Shown here: positions 29,829 to 39,332 of the stretch, piece by piece
Layout of the letters: every line of letters begins with the position of its first letter
How positions within the stretch are numbered: position 1 is the first letter of the stretch
DNA from: an uncultured Leptolyngbyaceae cyanobacterium
GTDB taxonomy: Bacteria > Cyanobacteriota > Cyanobacteriia > Leptolyngbyales > Leptolyngbyaceae
DNA: 64,000 nt
Direction of reading: 5' to 3'
Assembly (NCBI GenBank): GCA_938023035.1
Contig: CALIDI010000047.1
Location: 1 to 64,000 of the forward strand
The notes under the pieces: generated by a model
What the model was told of the DNA's origin: nothing
The model's database searches: none
Seen by the model: only the letters and a program-made list of their open reading frames with translations
Program-made: the position numbers and the translations under genes

Positions 29829-30461
29829 ATGAGCAAAGCTGCTGACTCTGGCTGGGCGATCGCGCTTAGACTAAAACCCTACTACTGCCAAGGACTAACG
29901 CATTCAGCGCTAACGGCCATCTTCGTCCTGGGGTTCTCCACGACCGCGGGGAGTCGCCCGCACCCTTCCCTATCCAACCCATCACACCTCTCCCTACTGC
30001 AGCGACCCCACTCCTGCTTATCCCAAGTTCAACCCCTGACGCAGGCGTTATTACGCGACCTACCGGCCTATCTCAATCGGGTGTATGCTCGCGTTGTTTA
30101 CCCCCAGGTAAATGACTGGAGTTATGCAATTATTGCCAGCCAACCAGAGTTTGAGCCGTTACCAGTGGCCTCTACTGAGTACCCAAATCCAACAGATGAC
30201 AACCTTAAACAAATCTTCTTTACAGTGCTAGAGCGCCAATATCGGGGATCCCAGACAACCCTGCTGCAACATTACCATTGGCTATTTTTGACCCAAACTG
30301 AAACTGGCTGGCAAATTGCCTTCATGTTCTCACGGATCGGGAGCTACCCTGCAACTCCCCAGTCTCTGCTGACACCTCCCCGCGCCAGTGATGATGCGAT
30401 TACCGCTCAGGCGATTCGGCTCTGGTTAAGGGATTGTCAAGCAGGCAAAGTCAAACTCTAG
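29829..30461 (+). CDS. Secreted or membrane-anchored protein of unknown function
   Basis: This is a 210-residue protein with an N-terminal hydrophobic segment (ALTAIFVLGFSTTAG) that resembles a signal peptide, preceded by 25 polar residues. The mature part is rich in aromatic and basic residues: LLRDLPAYLNRVYARVVYPQ, a QQIFFTVLERQYRG-like segment, and HYHWLFLTQTETGWQ, which reads like a beta strand pair. No family is recognised. It begins 3 bases after pyrF and is probably its operon partner; I see no functional connection with pyrimidine synthesis. Confidence 0.65.
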   Translation: MSKAADSGWAIALRLKPYYCQGLTHSALTAIFVLGFSTTAGSRPHPSLSNPSHLSLLQRPHSCLSQVQPLTQALLRDLPAYLNRVYARVVYPQVNDWSYAIIASQPEFEPLPVASTEYPNPTDDNLKQIFFTVLERQYRGSQTTLLQHYHWLFLTQTETGWQIAFMFSRIGSYPATPQSLLTPPRASDDAITAQAIRLWLRDCQAGKVKL

Positions 30462-30787
30462 AAAAAGCGCCAGAGCGATCGCGGCTTAAGAGCAACATAC
30501 CAACTTCAACAAAAACTACAGCAGATACCTGAAACGCTTGGCGCTACAGGGCTTCTGCCAAGCGAAATCACAAATCCAAAAGGGTATCCGCACCTGAAGT
30601 GAGACTGTTTGCAAATGACAGCATTGGGCAGAAAAGACAAAAAGTAAAGGGGATAGCCTGTGAAACTACCCCCCTTAATCCCCCCTTACTAAAGAGGAAA
30701 TCATTAACTAACCACCGGAGACTAGGCCTGAGAACCCAGCCAAACTGAGTCAGCCAGCATCAAGTCTTCCACAGGAAAATCCCTAAG
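30462..30787. other. Intergenic region between convergent genes
   Basis: A perfect inverted repeat CGCTTGGC (about 30537) and GCCAAGCG (about 30559) could form an 8-bp stem. CCCCCTTAATCCCCCCTTACT near 30668 is a short string widely repeated in cyanobacterial intergenic DNA. No gene is supported. Confidence 0.35.
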
Positions 30788-30812
30788 GTCTAGAACTAAG
30801 CCAGTTCTAGAC
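30788..30812 (-). terminator. Hairpin overlapping the stop codon of the aldolase gene
   Basis: Read on the minus strand, GTCTAGAACT and AGTTCTAGAC form a perfect 10-bp stem around a 5-base loop. The first arm includes the TAG of the aldolase gene. The bases after the stem are CTTAGGGATTTTCC, a weak T-tract. It may end transcription or protect the 3' end. Confidence 0.45.
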
Positions 30813-31886
30813 ACCCACTGCTTTCTTCGCAACCTGAGCCAGTTCACCCTTGGCATACTTAGCCGCAAACTCATCCAGGCTCACTTGCTTAATCTTGCTG
30901 GCATTACCAGCCGACCAAAACTGTTGATAACGATCTGCACAAACCTTCTGCATGTACTTGATCGAAGGCTTCAAGAAGTGGCGAGGGTCAAACTCTTGGG
31001 TATTTGCAGCTAGGGCTTCGCGCACAGCCGCAGTGATAGCCAGACGGTTGTCTGTATCAATGTTGACTTTGCGAACACCACTCTTAATACCCTTTTGAAT
31101 TTCTTCTACCGGCACGCCATAGGTTTCAGGAATCGTACCGCCATACTGATTAATCAAAGCAATCAGATCTTCTGGCACAGAAGAAGAACCATGCATCACC
31201 AAGTGGGTGTTAGGCAAACGACTGTGGATTTCTTCAATCCGGCTGATGGCCAAAATTTCTCCAGTCGGCTTACGAGTGAACTTGTAAGCACCGTGGCTGG
31301 TACCGATCGCCACGGCCAGCGCATCGACCTGGGTGCGCTCCACAAAATCAACGGCTTCGTCAGGATCTGTCAACAGTTGAGAATGATCTAATTCTCCTTC
31401 AAAGCCGTGACCATCTTCGGCTTCGCCCTTACCGGTTTCCAAGGAGCCAAGGCAGCCAAGTTCCCCTTCAACAGAGACCCCAATTGCGTGGGCAACTTTC
31501 ACCACTTCACTGGTTACAGCGACGTTGTACTCATAGCTAGCAGGGGTCTTGGCATCAGCCTCCAAAGAACCGTCCATCATCACACTAGTGAAGCCATTCT
31601 TGATGGCAGAGTAACAAGTGGCAGGCTCATTCCCATGATCCTGATGCATGACGATGGGGATATGGGGATAGGTTTCAACGGCTGCCAAAATCAAGTGGCG
31701 GAGGAAGTTTTCACCCGCATACTTGCGAGCGCCACGAGAAGCTTGCAGAATGACGGGGCTATCGGTCTCGTGAGCAGCCTGCATGATGGCCTGGATCTGC
31801 TCCATGTTGTTAACGTTAAACGCGGGAATACCATAGCCGTTTTCTGCTGCGTGGTCTAACAGCAGTCGCATAGGGACGAGCGCCAT
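30807..31886 (-). CDS. fbaA: Fructose-bisphosphate aldolase, class II
   Basis: This zinc enzyme cleaves or forms fructose 1,6-bisphosphate and, in cyanobacteria, sedoheptulose bisphosphate in the Calvin cycle. The 359 residues match the CbbA-type family. The zinc His is in HQDHG near residue 82, followed by VEGELG near 138, GTSHGAYKF near 206, MHGSSS near 248 and NIDTD near 279. AGGAGG 9 bases upstream decides ATG 31886. An upstream ATG at 31934 would add 16 non-conserved residues. The gene is probably monocistronic; its 3' end carries a hairpin. Confidence 0.97.
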   Translation of the reverse strand: MALVPMRLLLDHAAENGYGIPAFNVNNMEQIQAIMQAAHETDSPVILQASRGARKYAGENFLRHLILAAVETYPHIPIVMHQDHGNEPATCYSAIKNGFTSVMMDGSLEADAKTPASYEYNVAVTSEVVKVAHAIGVSVEGELGCLGSLETGKGEAEDGHGFEGELDHSQLLTDPDEAVDFVERTQVDALAVAIGTSHGAYKFTRKPTGEILAISRIEEIHSRLPNTHLVMHGSSSVPEDLIALINQYGGTIPETYGVPVEEIQKGIKSGVRKVNIDTDNRLAITAAVREALAANTQEFDPRHFLKPSIKYMQKVCADRYQQFWSAGNASKIKQVSLDEFAAKYAKGELAQVAKKAVGV

Positions 31887-32193
31887 AAAGAGTCCTCCTG
31901 GATAGTTATTGAGAGCTAAGTGGCTTTCACTCAAAATCTTACGAAGATCTTAAGATACTTTGCACCTTGACGGTACGTTTTGCCTGGGATTGATGACCTA
32001 GAATAGGCAAAAATGACTATTGATTTTATTAATAGCTTGAATAGAGCCTTGCGGGTGTGGCAAGGGAATGCCTTTCTGCGTGGGATGATGACTCATTTCC
32101 TGATTCTTTTGTAGAGGCCAGGCAACGCAGGCTGCCTATCGCTCCGGGATTGCGATCGCCCTGCCTTTTAAGGCTAGCGGCTCTTCGCAGCTC

Positions 32194-32403
32194 TCAATCA
32201 TCATCAAGCTGTTGCAGCAGGCTGGCTAAATCTTCATCGGGGCAACGCTCCAAAATCGCTTCAAACACCTCCCAAAGCTTGGCGGCACTTTCTCCCAAGG
32301 TTGGACTCATGCCCCACACATCTTGCACCCAGTCTTGGGGGTGTTCATCCGCGAAAATCATGCGCTCTAGTAATTGTTTGACCTCTGCTTTTGAAAGGGA
32401 CAT
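32194..32403 (-). CDS. Small acidic protein of unknown function
   Basis: This 69-residue protein is highly acidic and helical: MSLSKAEVKQLLERMIFADE, ESAAKLWEVFEAILER, and a C-terminus ending LLQQLDDD. No domain is recognised. The ATG at 32403 has no strong ribosome binding site. It lies 78 bases downstream of the PPOX-like gene in the same direction, so it may be the third gene of the metalloprotease/PPOX cluster. Composition and orientation support a real gene, but only moderately. Confidence 0.55.
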   Translation of the reverse strand: MSLSKAEVKQLLERMIFADEHPQDWVQDVWGMSPTLGESAAKLWEVFEAILERCPDEDLASLLQQLDDD

Positions 32404-32481
32404 CAGGTTTTCAGGGGTTAAGGCGAATCTTCTTCTTTGGGTTGGGGTGTGGCATCGCTGTCATAGTTCATTCGTTGATGC

Positions 32482-33066
32482 CTAGGGATTCACTATTGTA
32501 AGCATCCAAGTGTGATCAACCCGCGCGTAAATCTGACGATTCTGGGGATTTCCTCGTAATTCCAGGTGATCGACCCGCTCAGGGTCAAGGAGCAGCAAAC
32601 AAAAATCTGGTAATGGGTTCATCTTATCGGGAACTGTGTCATCAAAGGGGTGGGTTATGGTTCGAGGGTGCCCCGGATGGGGCCAGGCAAACTGGCTTCG
32701 GGCCATATCCGAAAGTTCTTGCCAGGTTTGCTGACGGGCCTGAGCAAGGTCAATATCGGTTTCGTTCGATTGCACCAGGGTAAGGCGACCAGTCAGGCGA
32801 AACTGCTCCCGCGTTTTAGGAAAGTACCAACAAACTTCGGCCCAGGGCGATCGCTGAATCTGCTGAGCTTTTTCACTGCGAGCATCGGTGACGAACTTCA
32901 GTTGATTAGTGTCGGCCCCAAAACCACGAAAGACGACCGTCCGGTTTGCCGGGCAACCATTCGCCCGCACGGTGGCCAACTGCACATAGCGGGCATTGGG
33001 CAAAGCTCGATTGCGATGCAGGGCACGAGCTAGAGGCGATCGCCAAGGAGCAAGAACAATAGTCAT
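32482..33066 (-). CDS. Pyridoxamine 5'-phosphate oxidase family protein (Alr4036-like FMN-binding)
   Basis: This 194-residue split-barrel protein belongs to the PPOX superfamily. It opens with APWRSPLARALHRN, then YVQLATVRANGCPANRTVVFRG, the usual FMN-phosphate-binding strand pair, and AEVCWYFPKTREQFRLTGR. Members of this cyanobacterial and plant subgroup are predicted to bind FMN; their substrate is not known, and true pyridoxamine phosphate oxidation is not shown. It starts 7 bases after the metalloprotease gene, so they form an operon. The ATG at 33066 gives the expected short N-terminus. Confidence 0.83.
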   Translation of the reverse strand: MTIVLAPWRSPLARALHRNRALPNARYVQLATVRANGCPANRTVVFRGFGADTNQLKFVTDARSEKAQQIQRSPWAEVCWYFPKTREQFRLTGRLTLVQSNETDIDLAQARQQTWQELSDMARSQFAWPHPGHPRTITHPFDDTVPDKMNPLPDFCLLLLDPERVDHLELRGNPQNRQIYARVDHTWMLTIVNP

Positions 33067-33073
33067 GTGGATT

Positions 33074-33781
33074 CTACAATTCCATCCAGGGAGGGACGCA
33101 AAAGCGACTATCGCGCAATTGATGATCTAATTCGCGATAAGCTGGCTCAAACTGATCCACGAGTTGCCAAAAGTTGGCCGAATGGTTGAGATGCTTTGTA
33201 TGGCAAAGTTCATGGATGAAAACGTAGCGCACCAACTGGGGCGGCAGAAACAGCAGCTTACTGTTTAAGCTAATTGTCTGGCGGGCAGAGCAGCTCCCCC
33301 ATAGCGTCTTTTGACGGCGAATGCGCGCCGATTCAAAGGGTAAATCCAGCTCACGACTGACTTTACGCAACCAGGGAATGAGATGAATTTGGGCCTTGTG
33401 CGTAATCCACTCTTGCAACACCCGTTGACAGGTGGCATTGTCGTGCACGGAGCCGTAGAGCCTTAACTGACCCTGGGGCTGACCCACAACCTTAACGCCT
33501 AACCGCTGAGTTGGGCAGTATTCGACTTGCCAGTTTTCGGCAATAGATTGCAGTCGAATGTGCTCTGGCAAAACACCCGCTAATAGCCCGATGGTTGCTT
33601 GCTGCGCTTGCATTCGTTGACGGGTACGCTCAATCCAGCCTTGCTTTTTTTGCACAATGGCTGGAATTTGCCCTGGGTCAAACCCCGGTGGTACAACCAC
33701 CTCTAAAGAGCCAGAGATCGAAAGCCTGAGAGAAACATGCTTGGCCTTACGACTTTCACGAACGGTATAACCTGCCGGCAT
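33074..33781 (-). CDS. YgjP/SprT-like zinc metalloprotease
   Basis: This 235-residue predicted metalloprotease has an N-terminal domain (YTVRESRKAKHVSLRLS) followed by a long helical linker and the catalytic domain. The zinc-binding HELCHTKHLNH motif lies near residue 190, preceded by WGSCSARQTISLNSKLL, the usual substrate-binding strand of the DUF45 family. Targets are unknown. The start is uncertain between ATG 33781 (MPAGYTVRES), chosen for its match to the family, and an upstream ATG at 33820. It leads a minus-strand cluster with the PPOX-like and small acidic genes. Confidence 0.88.
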   Translation of the reverse strand: MPAGYTVRESRKAKHVSLRLSISGSLEVVVPPGFDPGQIPAIVQKKQGWIERTRQRMQAQQATIGLLAGVLPEHIRLQSIAENWQVEYCPTQRLGVKVVGQPQGQLRLYGSVHDNATCQRVLQEWITHKAQIHLIPWLRKVSRELDLPFESARIRRQKTLWGSCSARQTISLNSKLLFLPPQLVRYVFIHELCHTKHLNHSANFWQLVDQFEPAYRELDHQLRDSRFCVPPWMEL

Positions 33782-33883
33782 TATGTGACGTTGACTGAGA
33801 AACCCGTTTTCCATCCTCAATCATGCCTCAAATTGCCCAAATCCGGCAGCCAGATTTGACCAAATTCCAGAAAAGCAGGCTAT

Positions 33884-34348
33884 TTACCGCGGCTCATTCC
33901 ACTTGAGAGAAGATGCATTGGCCGCACGTTCAATGTTGGGACAAATCGTCTGGCGCGCAACATTGGCAGGAAATTGCTCCTGCCAACCTGAGAGCAGCGC
34001 TTGTAAGTCTTGCTTCAGCGTCTGCAACTCCTCAATTTGCCGAGTGATATCAGCCACCTTTTCTTGAAGGTGCTGTTTGACTTCGCCACAGGGCAACTCA
34101 CCCTGATCATGAATGGTGAGAATGTGCTTAATTTCATTCAGAGCTAAGCCCAGAGCCTGTGCCCGCTTAATAAAGGCCAGGCGGCCCACAACGGCTGGGT
34201 GAAATAGACGATAGCGCGTGGGCGATCGCTCAACCGTCGGAGTGAGTAGACCAATCTCTTCGTAGTAGCGAATGGTTTTCACAGGCAAACCCGTGATCTC
34301 AGCAACTTCACCAATTTTTAGCTGACTTTGAGTTGTCGTGAACGCCAT
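33884..34348 (-). CDS. MerR family transcriptional regulator, heavy-metal type
   Basis: This 154-residue regulator has a winged helix-turn-helix domain: LKIGEVAEITGLPVKTIRYYEEIGLLTP, followed by a long dimerisation helix. A cysteine at the base of that helix (ELPCGEV) and another near the C-terminus (TICPNIE) match the metal-binding pattern of ZntR/CadR-like activators. The metal is not resolved. ATG 34348 (MAFTTTQ) is preferred over 34417, whose leader is not conserved. It is divergent from mazG with 227 bases between the starts. No metal transporter gene is adjacent, so its target is unknown. Confidence 0.87.
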   Translation of the reverse strand: MAFTTTQSQLKIGEVAEITGLPVKTIRYYEEIGLLTPTVERSPTRYRLFHPAVVGRLAFIKRAQALGLALNEIKHILTIHDQGELPCGEVKQHLQEKVADITRQIEELQTLKQDLQALLSGWQEQFPANVARQTICPNIERAANASSLKWNEPR

Positions 34349-34575
34349 GGCACAAATGCTGAAAAGGTAAGGAAGGCGATCGCTAAGAATTAAACATCCT
34401 CCGACTGACGCGACCAACTGACTACCGAGTCACTCCATTAAGTATCAGAAGCTCGCCTACACATGCACTCTGCCCTTTTATATTAGAATAAGGTGCCGTT
34501 ATCCTACGGTGGCGAACGCAGATGCGACCTGACTCAGATACAGTAGGGAGGTGTCAATTTAATTCGATCGCGGTT

Positions 34576-35415
34576 ATGAGTCAGTCCCCAAGCGCATCAA
34601 AAGTTGCCCTGTTAGGGGCTGTGAATAATTTGGTAGAAGTCATTGCCCGGCTGCGATCGCCGGTGGGTGGTTGTCCCTGGGATTTGGCTCAAACCCAGGA
34701 AACACTGATCCCCTACGTGATTGAGGAAGCCTACGAAACAGTTGATGCCATTCGCCAGGGAGAGCAAGCCGCAATCTGCGAAGAGTTGGGTGATTTGCTG
34801 TTGCAGGTGGTGTTACAGGCCCAGGTTGCTAGCGATGCCGGGCACTTTACCCTAAAAGAGGTAGCAGAGGGCATTACCGCGAAGCTGATTCGCAGGCATC
34901 CCCACGTGTTTGGTGACCAAACTGTGACAGATATGGCAGAGGTGCACCGCAATTGGGAGCAAATCAAAGCGACTGAGCAGGGGGTTGATCCCACACAACC
35001 CCCGCCACTGACCGAGAAGTTAAAGCGCTATGGACGATCGCTCCCACCCCTAACAGCCGCGATGAAAATTTCGCAAAAAGCCGCAGCAGTTGGCTTTGAG
35101 TGGGATCGGGTAGAGGGTGTATGGGCTAAGTTTGAAGAAGAGCTAGCTGAGCTGAAAGAAGCGCTCCAAACCAGCGATCGCGCCCATCAGCAGGCCGAAC
35201 TAGGGGATGTCCTGTTTACCCTGGTTAATTTGGCTCGTTGGTACGACCTCGACCCTGACGCCGCTTTGCAGGGCACCAATCAGCGCTTTATTCAGCGGCT
35301 GGAACAGGTAGAAGCTTTTGCTGATCGACCCTTGACTGAGTACACCTTAGCCGAGTTTGAAGCCCTCTGGCAGCGAGCCAAAGTTCACTTGCAGCAAAGC
35401 CCTAGCGATACCTAG
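34576..35415 (+). CDS. mazG: Nucleoside triphosphate pyrophosphohydrolase MazG
   Basis: MazG cleaves noncanonical nucleoside triphosphates to monophosphates and pyrophosphate. The two-domain protein has 279 residues from ATG 34576. The conserved N-terminal motif CPWDLAQTQETL is near residue 35, followed by EEAYETVDAI and EELGDLLLQVV with the metal-binding acids, and RRHPHVFGD. The second domain repeats an EELAELKEAL and ELGDVLFTLVN pattern near the C-terminus. An upstream ATG at 34522 would add 18 non-conserved residues. It is divergent from the MerR gene and followed by a repeat cluster. Confidence 0.94.
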   Translation: MSQSPSASKVALLGAVNNLVEVIARLRSPVGGCPWDLAQTQETLIPYVIEEAYETVDAIRQGEQAAICEELGDLLLQVVLQAQVASDAGHFTLKEVAEGITAKLIRRHPHVFGDQTVTDMAEVHRNWEQIKATEQGVDPTQPPPLTEKLKRYGRSLPPLTAAMKISQKAAAVGFEWDRVEGVWAKFEEELAELKEALQTSDRAHQQAELGDVLFTLVNLARWYDLDPDAALQGTNQRFIQRLEQVEAFADRPLTEYTLAEFEALWQRAKVHLQQSPSDT

Positions 35416-35513
35416 TGCAGCAAGGCAGAAAATTCTGGACTCGCCCTAGCCAACTCTCATTCTGCTTGCTTGACTGCCCGGCTTGATGCCCGTCAGGGCG
35501 ATGCCCTTTCTGC
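35412..35513 (+). repeat. Composite dispersed repeat (modules D and A) at the mazG stop codon
   Basis: Module D begins at the stop codon of mazG (CTAGTGCAGCAAGGCAG to about 35455) and recurs just after the DUF1643 gene at 53779-53822. Module A follows at 35479-35513 (GCTTGATGCCCGTCAGGGC). Both modules occur in the same order after the DUF1643 gene, although module A is reversed there. Confidence 0.6.
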
Positions 35514-35553
35514 CATCAACGGAGAAAGGGAGCCAAATAGAGACCTTCGCCTA

Positions 35554-36639
35554 CTAAGCAGGGTGAAAGTAAAAGGCAGTTCCCAACACGATATAGGTGG
35601 CTAGTAGCAGCACTCCCTCTAGCCAGTTTGAGCGGCCATCCAAACTAATCAGGTTAGCGACCACCACAGCGATCGCCACAGCAATCACCTCAAACAAATT
35701 AAAGTTCAAATCCATTGGCTGGCCAATCGCCTGACCCACCAAAACCAGAATCGGGGCCATTAACAGGGCAACCAGCAAACTAGAACCCATAGCCACCGAA
35801 ACAGACAAATCCATATTGTCTTTCATGGCTACACTGACGGCGGTGACATATTCAGCGGCTCCGCCCACCAAGGGCAACAAAATCACCCCGGTAAACAGCG
35901 GTGTGAGGCCTAAACCAGCCGTTGCCGACTCAACTGCACCCACAAAAATCTCGGAAACAAAGGCCACTCCAATGGTTGCTATCAGCAGTACCCCTACCCA
36001 GAGGAATAAATTGGGTTTGTGATGGGCCTCTGCGTCACCACCCAACTCCTCTAATTCCGCGACGCCCACATCGTAAAGATAGCTATGGGTTTTCAAGGAA
36101 AACACCAAGGTCAGAGCGTAGACCACAATCAGCACAATGGCTACCACCTCCGACAACCGGCTAATCGCTAATGGCTCCACTACATTAGATGTAGTAATCA
36201 CGGTTGCAGGTAACAAAATTGCAGTGACAGCCAGCGTCATATTGGCTCCATTCACCCTGGCCACAATCGGTTTAAAGGTTTGTTCTTTGTAGCGCAACCC
36301 TCCCATCAGCATCGAGAGGCCCATTACCAGCAACAAGTTACTGATCATCGTGCCAGTAATGCTGGCTTTCACAATATCAACCAGCCCCGCTTTTAGAGCA
36401 ACCAGGGCAATAATTAACTCGGTCGCGTTACCAAAAATGGCATTTAACAATCCTCCAATTGAGGGGCCTAGGGTGACAGCGACTTCTTCTGTAGCTGTAC
36501 TCAACCAGATGGCGAGGGGCACAATCGCCAGGGCGGATAGGGCAAAAACGGCCAGGGGTGACCATTCTAGTTTTTCAGCCGCGATCGCGATCGGAATAAA
36601 AATCAACAACACATAGGAAAGGACTTTCTTAATGGCCAT
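35554..36639 (-). CDS. cax: Calcium/proton exchanger (CaCA family)
   Basis: This is a membrane antiporter that exports Ca2+ in exchange for protons. The 361 residues hold about eleven hydrophobic segments. The two alpha repeats are visible: GNATELIIALVALKAGL near residue 78 and GGAAEYVTAVSVAMK near residue 250, the conserved acidic segments that bind the ion. A short acidic loop (AELEELGGDAEAHH) separates the halves. ATG 36639 (MAIKKVL) is preferred over the upstream start at 36831, which would overlap the divergent gloA start and adds an unlikely leader. It is divergent from gloA. Confidence 0.93.
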   Translation of the reverse strand: MAIKKVLSYVLLIFIPIAIAAEKLEWSPLAVFALSALAIVPLAIWLSTATEEVAVTLGPSIGGLLNAIFGNATELIIALVALKAGLVDIVKASITGTMISNLLLVMGLSMLMGGLRYKEQTFKPIVARVNGANMTLAVTAILLPATVITTSNVVEPLAISRLSEVVAIVLIVVYALTLVFSLKTHSYLYDVGVAELEELGGDAEAHHKPNLFLWVGVLLIATIGVAFVSEIFVGAVESATAGLGLTPLFTGVILLPLVGGAAEYVTAVSVAMKDNMDLSVSVAMGSSLLVALLMAPILVLVGQAIGQPMDLNFNLFEVIAVAIAVVVANLISLDGRSNWLEGVLLLATYIVLGTAFYFHPA

Positions 36640-36796
36640 AAAAGCGCTGATTCTCGAAGAATTCCCCATCATCATAGGGGTTAGACCCACAAAAACGGCT
36701 CCGTATAGTCGCGCCCCTTGGAATTCTGCCCTTGGGCACAAGCATTTGTGGCTAGAGTTGGCAGAATAGAAGATGTTGTCCCTCAGGAAAGAAACC

Positions 36797-37225
36797 ATGC
36801 GCTTACTGCACACAATGTTGCGAGTTGGCAATTTGGAAGAGTCACTGAAGTTTTACTGTGATGTACTGGGTATGCGGCTTTTACGCCAAAAAGATTACCC
36901 AGGGGGCGAGTTTACCCTGGCCTTTGTTGGCTACGGAGATGAATCCGATCATACGGTGTTAGAGTTAACCTACAACTGGGGCAAAGACCACTATAACCTG
37001 GGCGATGCCTACGGCCACATTGCTATCGGCGTGGATGATATCTATGCCACCTGCGAAGCAATTAGGAGCCGTGGCGGCAAAGTTACCCGTGAACCTGGCC
37101 CAATGAAACATGGCTCAACTGTGATTGCCTTCGTTGAAGATCCAGATGGCTATAAGGTAGAGTTGATTCAACTCAATAGCCGGGATCTCTCGACCAAGCC
37201 ACCAGAGGCGGCGGCTGTCAGCTAA
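36797..37225 (+). CDS. gloA: Lactoylglutathione lyase (glyoxalase I)
   Basis: GloA isomerises the methylglyoxal-glutathione hemithioacetal to lactoylglutathione. It is a short metal-dependent form of 142 residues. The ligands are in RLLHTML (His), VLELTYN (Glu), YGHIAIGV (His) and YKVELI (Glu). [11 protein letters not shown] and [18 protein letters not shown] are also typical. It resembles the nickel-dependent Escherichia coli type, although the metal is inferred. ATG 36797 (MRLLHTM) matches the family, while an upstream ATG at 36773 adds 8 residues. It is divergent from the Ca2+/H+ exchanger gene, with 157 bases between. Confidence 0.95.
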   Translation: MRLLHTMLRVGNLEESLKFYCDVLGMRLLRQKDYPGGEFTLAFVGYGDESDHTVLELTYNWGKDHYNLGDAYGHIAIGVDDIYATCEAIRSRGGKVTREPGPMKHGSTVIAFVEDPDGYKVELIQLNSRDLSTKPPEAAAVS

Positions 37226-37489
37226 TCCTCACGCATCCACTTGGGTGGAAGTTAGCCTGCTGTTTATTGCCCTGGCAGTAAGCACGCTTGCCTGCTGATA
37301 TAAAAGCTCTAGAAATTTCCGAACGCTTTTCTGTCCCCTATTGCAAGTTGTACTGAGGTATCAGTTTTAGTGGCGCTCAATCTCGGCTAACTCGCCATTG
37401 TAAGCTGAGCGCCATCGAAACCAAGAAATTAAGTTATCGAAAAAGCAGATTTGTTACGGCTCTGGCAAGCCGTCAGGTCTAAAGCATCC

Positions 37490-38098
37490 CTAGAATGCAG
37501 ATGTTGAGCTGCCTGTTCGCGGTTGAGGCCGATTGCCATAGAGGCTACGCCAAGCCGCCGTTGTGCCAGTACCGATTGCCATATCCACGGTCTTTCCATT
37601 GCTGAGCACAGCCCGAACAGGTACATTTTTATCTCGCGGAGCTTTACTGAGGGCTTCTGCCAGCTCTACGGAGATTTCACCGCCTGTATACTCGTACACT
37701 TTGCCATCAAGGGCAATCAGCAATGAAGTTACTTCATAGTCCTGACTTCTTGATTCGTAGATAGGAACCTCATCGGCGTAACGTTCATACCGTTTTCTTC
37801 CCCGGCGATCGTAGTAGGTGTGGGTCTTCCACTCTGTACGATAGCCCACAATCTCTTTCCAGTAGCGGGTAAAGGTTGCACGAATTTCGTTCGCTGACCA
37901 AGTTGTGACGAGTTCATGTTCACCTGGTTGAAAGTCTTTGTCATAGATGACTCTGCCATCAAAGGGCGTTTCAACGACTTTTGACCACTCGACTTTAGCG
38001 TTGCCTCTCACTGGCGCGGGCTGTAGAGCGATCGCATCGCTGATGCCTACAAGGCTCAAGCCAAGGGTTAAACCCAAGCTCAATAAGAATCGATTCAT
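37490..38098 (-). CDS. Secreted protein of unknown function
   Basis: This 202-residue protein has a clear signal peptide: MNRFLLSLGLTLGLSLVGIS followed by a DAIA-type cleavage site. The mature part is rich in charged and aromatic residues and is probably beta-rich: FDGRVIYDKDFQPGEHEL, RATFTRYWKEIVGYRTEW, then a Tyr/Arg-rich segment (THTYYDRRGRKRYERYADE), which looks like a turn-rich arm. I recognise no domain. The ATG at 38098 has AGGATAACAGG upstream. It stands alone between gloA and a 1.2-kb gene-free stretch. Confidence 0.7.
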   Translation of the reverse strand: MNRFLLSLGLTLGLSLVGISDAIALQPAPVRGNAKVEWSKVVETPFDGRVIYDKDFQPGEHELVTTWSANEIRATFTRYWKEIVGYRTEWKTHTYYDRRGRKRYERYADEVPIYESRSQDYEVTSLLIALDGKVYEYTGGEISVELAEALSKAPRDKNVPVRAVLSNGKTVDMAIGTGTTAAWRSLYGNRPQPRTGSSTSAF

Positions 38099-39332
38099 GC
38101 CTGTTATCCTCAGTAACCTTTTCTTAGATGCTCAAACAGATAACCTCATAGATAAATCATAGGAAGAGAGTCTGGGGAGCGGGCTGTTGGGCTGCACGAG
38201 CAATACAGATCATAGTCAGAGCCAATAGTCTATGGATTTCAGCGCGATCGCTAATGCTGATCAACAGCACCTCCTCTATCCCAAAACATACTCAACTTGA
38301 GTAAGTAGATGTAGTCAGTCGAGCCAGTTATGCTAGGTTGAAAATCGTCAACACTCCGGTGTAGGAGAGCTGCCAATTTGAATGCACTCTTTAACCTGAC
38401 TCACGAACGACTTGCTATCTAGCTCTAACTACAAAGCACTTCTGAATACATCGGAACATTTCTACCTACTTTAAACCTCGCCCTAACCTCTCAATCTAAA
38501 TCTCGGCGTTGCTGAACAGAGGGATGAGTTGCCCTCACCCCCCTTCTTGAATGCCCGTTAGGGCTATCCCCCTATCCCAAAATGAAAGAAAGGCTTTGTT
38601 CTGGCTCCCCTCCTCCCTTGATGGAAGAAGAGACTGGGGATGAGAATGGCTTAGGCCAGCCCAGAAGTCTCCGCCTTGCTGTAATAAGGTGAAGGCGAAT
38701 TGGGCCTTATTCAGATTCAGCAATGTCTAAATCTCAAGAGGTGGCTTTTCCCGAAGCAACCTCAACTGATACCCAAAGCCAATGACTTCCAGATCGAAGC
38801 CAAAGTTCCTCTGGGGGGCGAAGCAGGGCTGATCATTGGGGGCATGTCACTTTCGCCCTTACCCTTTTCTGGTGTGCCCGGATTGCTCTAATCCCTCTCC
38901 CAATTTGAGAGAGAGACTTTGAGATGGCTCGGCTCCCCTACTCCCAGGTTGGAGCAGGGTTAGGGGATGAAGGCCTGCAAAGATGCCAGGCTCTCGAGCG
39001 TTATCCTTTCACAAAGCGCTATAAAACCTAAAGTGCCTCTGTGAGACAACCTGGCAACAAAATCTTACGAAGAGCTTCCCAATCGGCAAAACGTTAAGCC
39101 TGGATCGGAACCGGGTTGAAATGGCTAAAACTTTCGTGTCAGCATATTCTGGCTAATTACAAGCGCGTAGTTTATACAGCGGCTCAACCATCAATCGGGA
39201 AAGTTAGATTTCTAACACACGTAAAATTAATATTTGAGAGAATTCTAATAATTGATGGCTTGGATTTATCTGACTCTATAGGGGATCGCCTTAGCATAGG
39301 GATTACGCGGGTTTTATTCTTGGGAGAGGCGC
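38099..39332. other. 1.2-kb gene-free, repeat-rich region
   Basis: Module A is at 38537-38577 (CTTCTTGAATGCCCGTTAGG), and a 148-bp repeat lies at 38838-38985. Near 38470 the string CTCGCCCTAACC resembles part of module D. The last 150 bases before the invertase gene are AT-rich and end in a good ribosome binding site (TGGGAGAGG). Open frames here have no domain support. Confidence 0.5.
38838..38985 (+). repeat. 148-bp dispersed repeat, plus-strand copy
   Basis: This sequence, from GGGGCATGTCACTTTCGC to AGGCCTGCAAAGATG, recurs in the opposite orientation at 54942-55090. The two copies match over nearly their whole length by eye, with scattered substitutions. It contains CCCTCTCCCAATTTGAGAGA-type hairpin arms. 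No open reading frame is shared. Confidence 0.75.
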
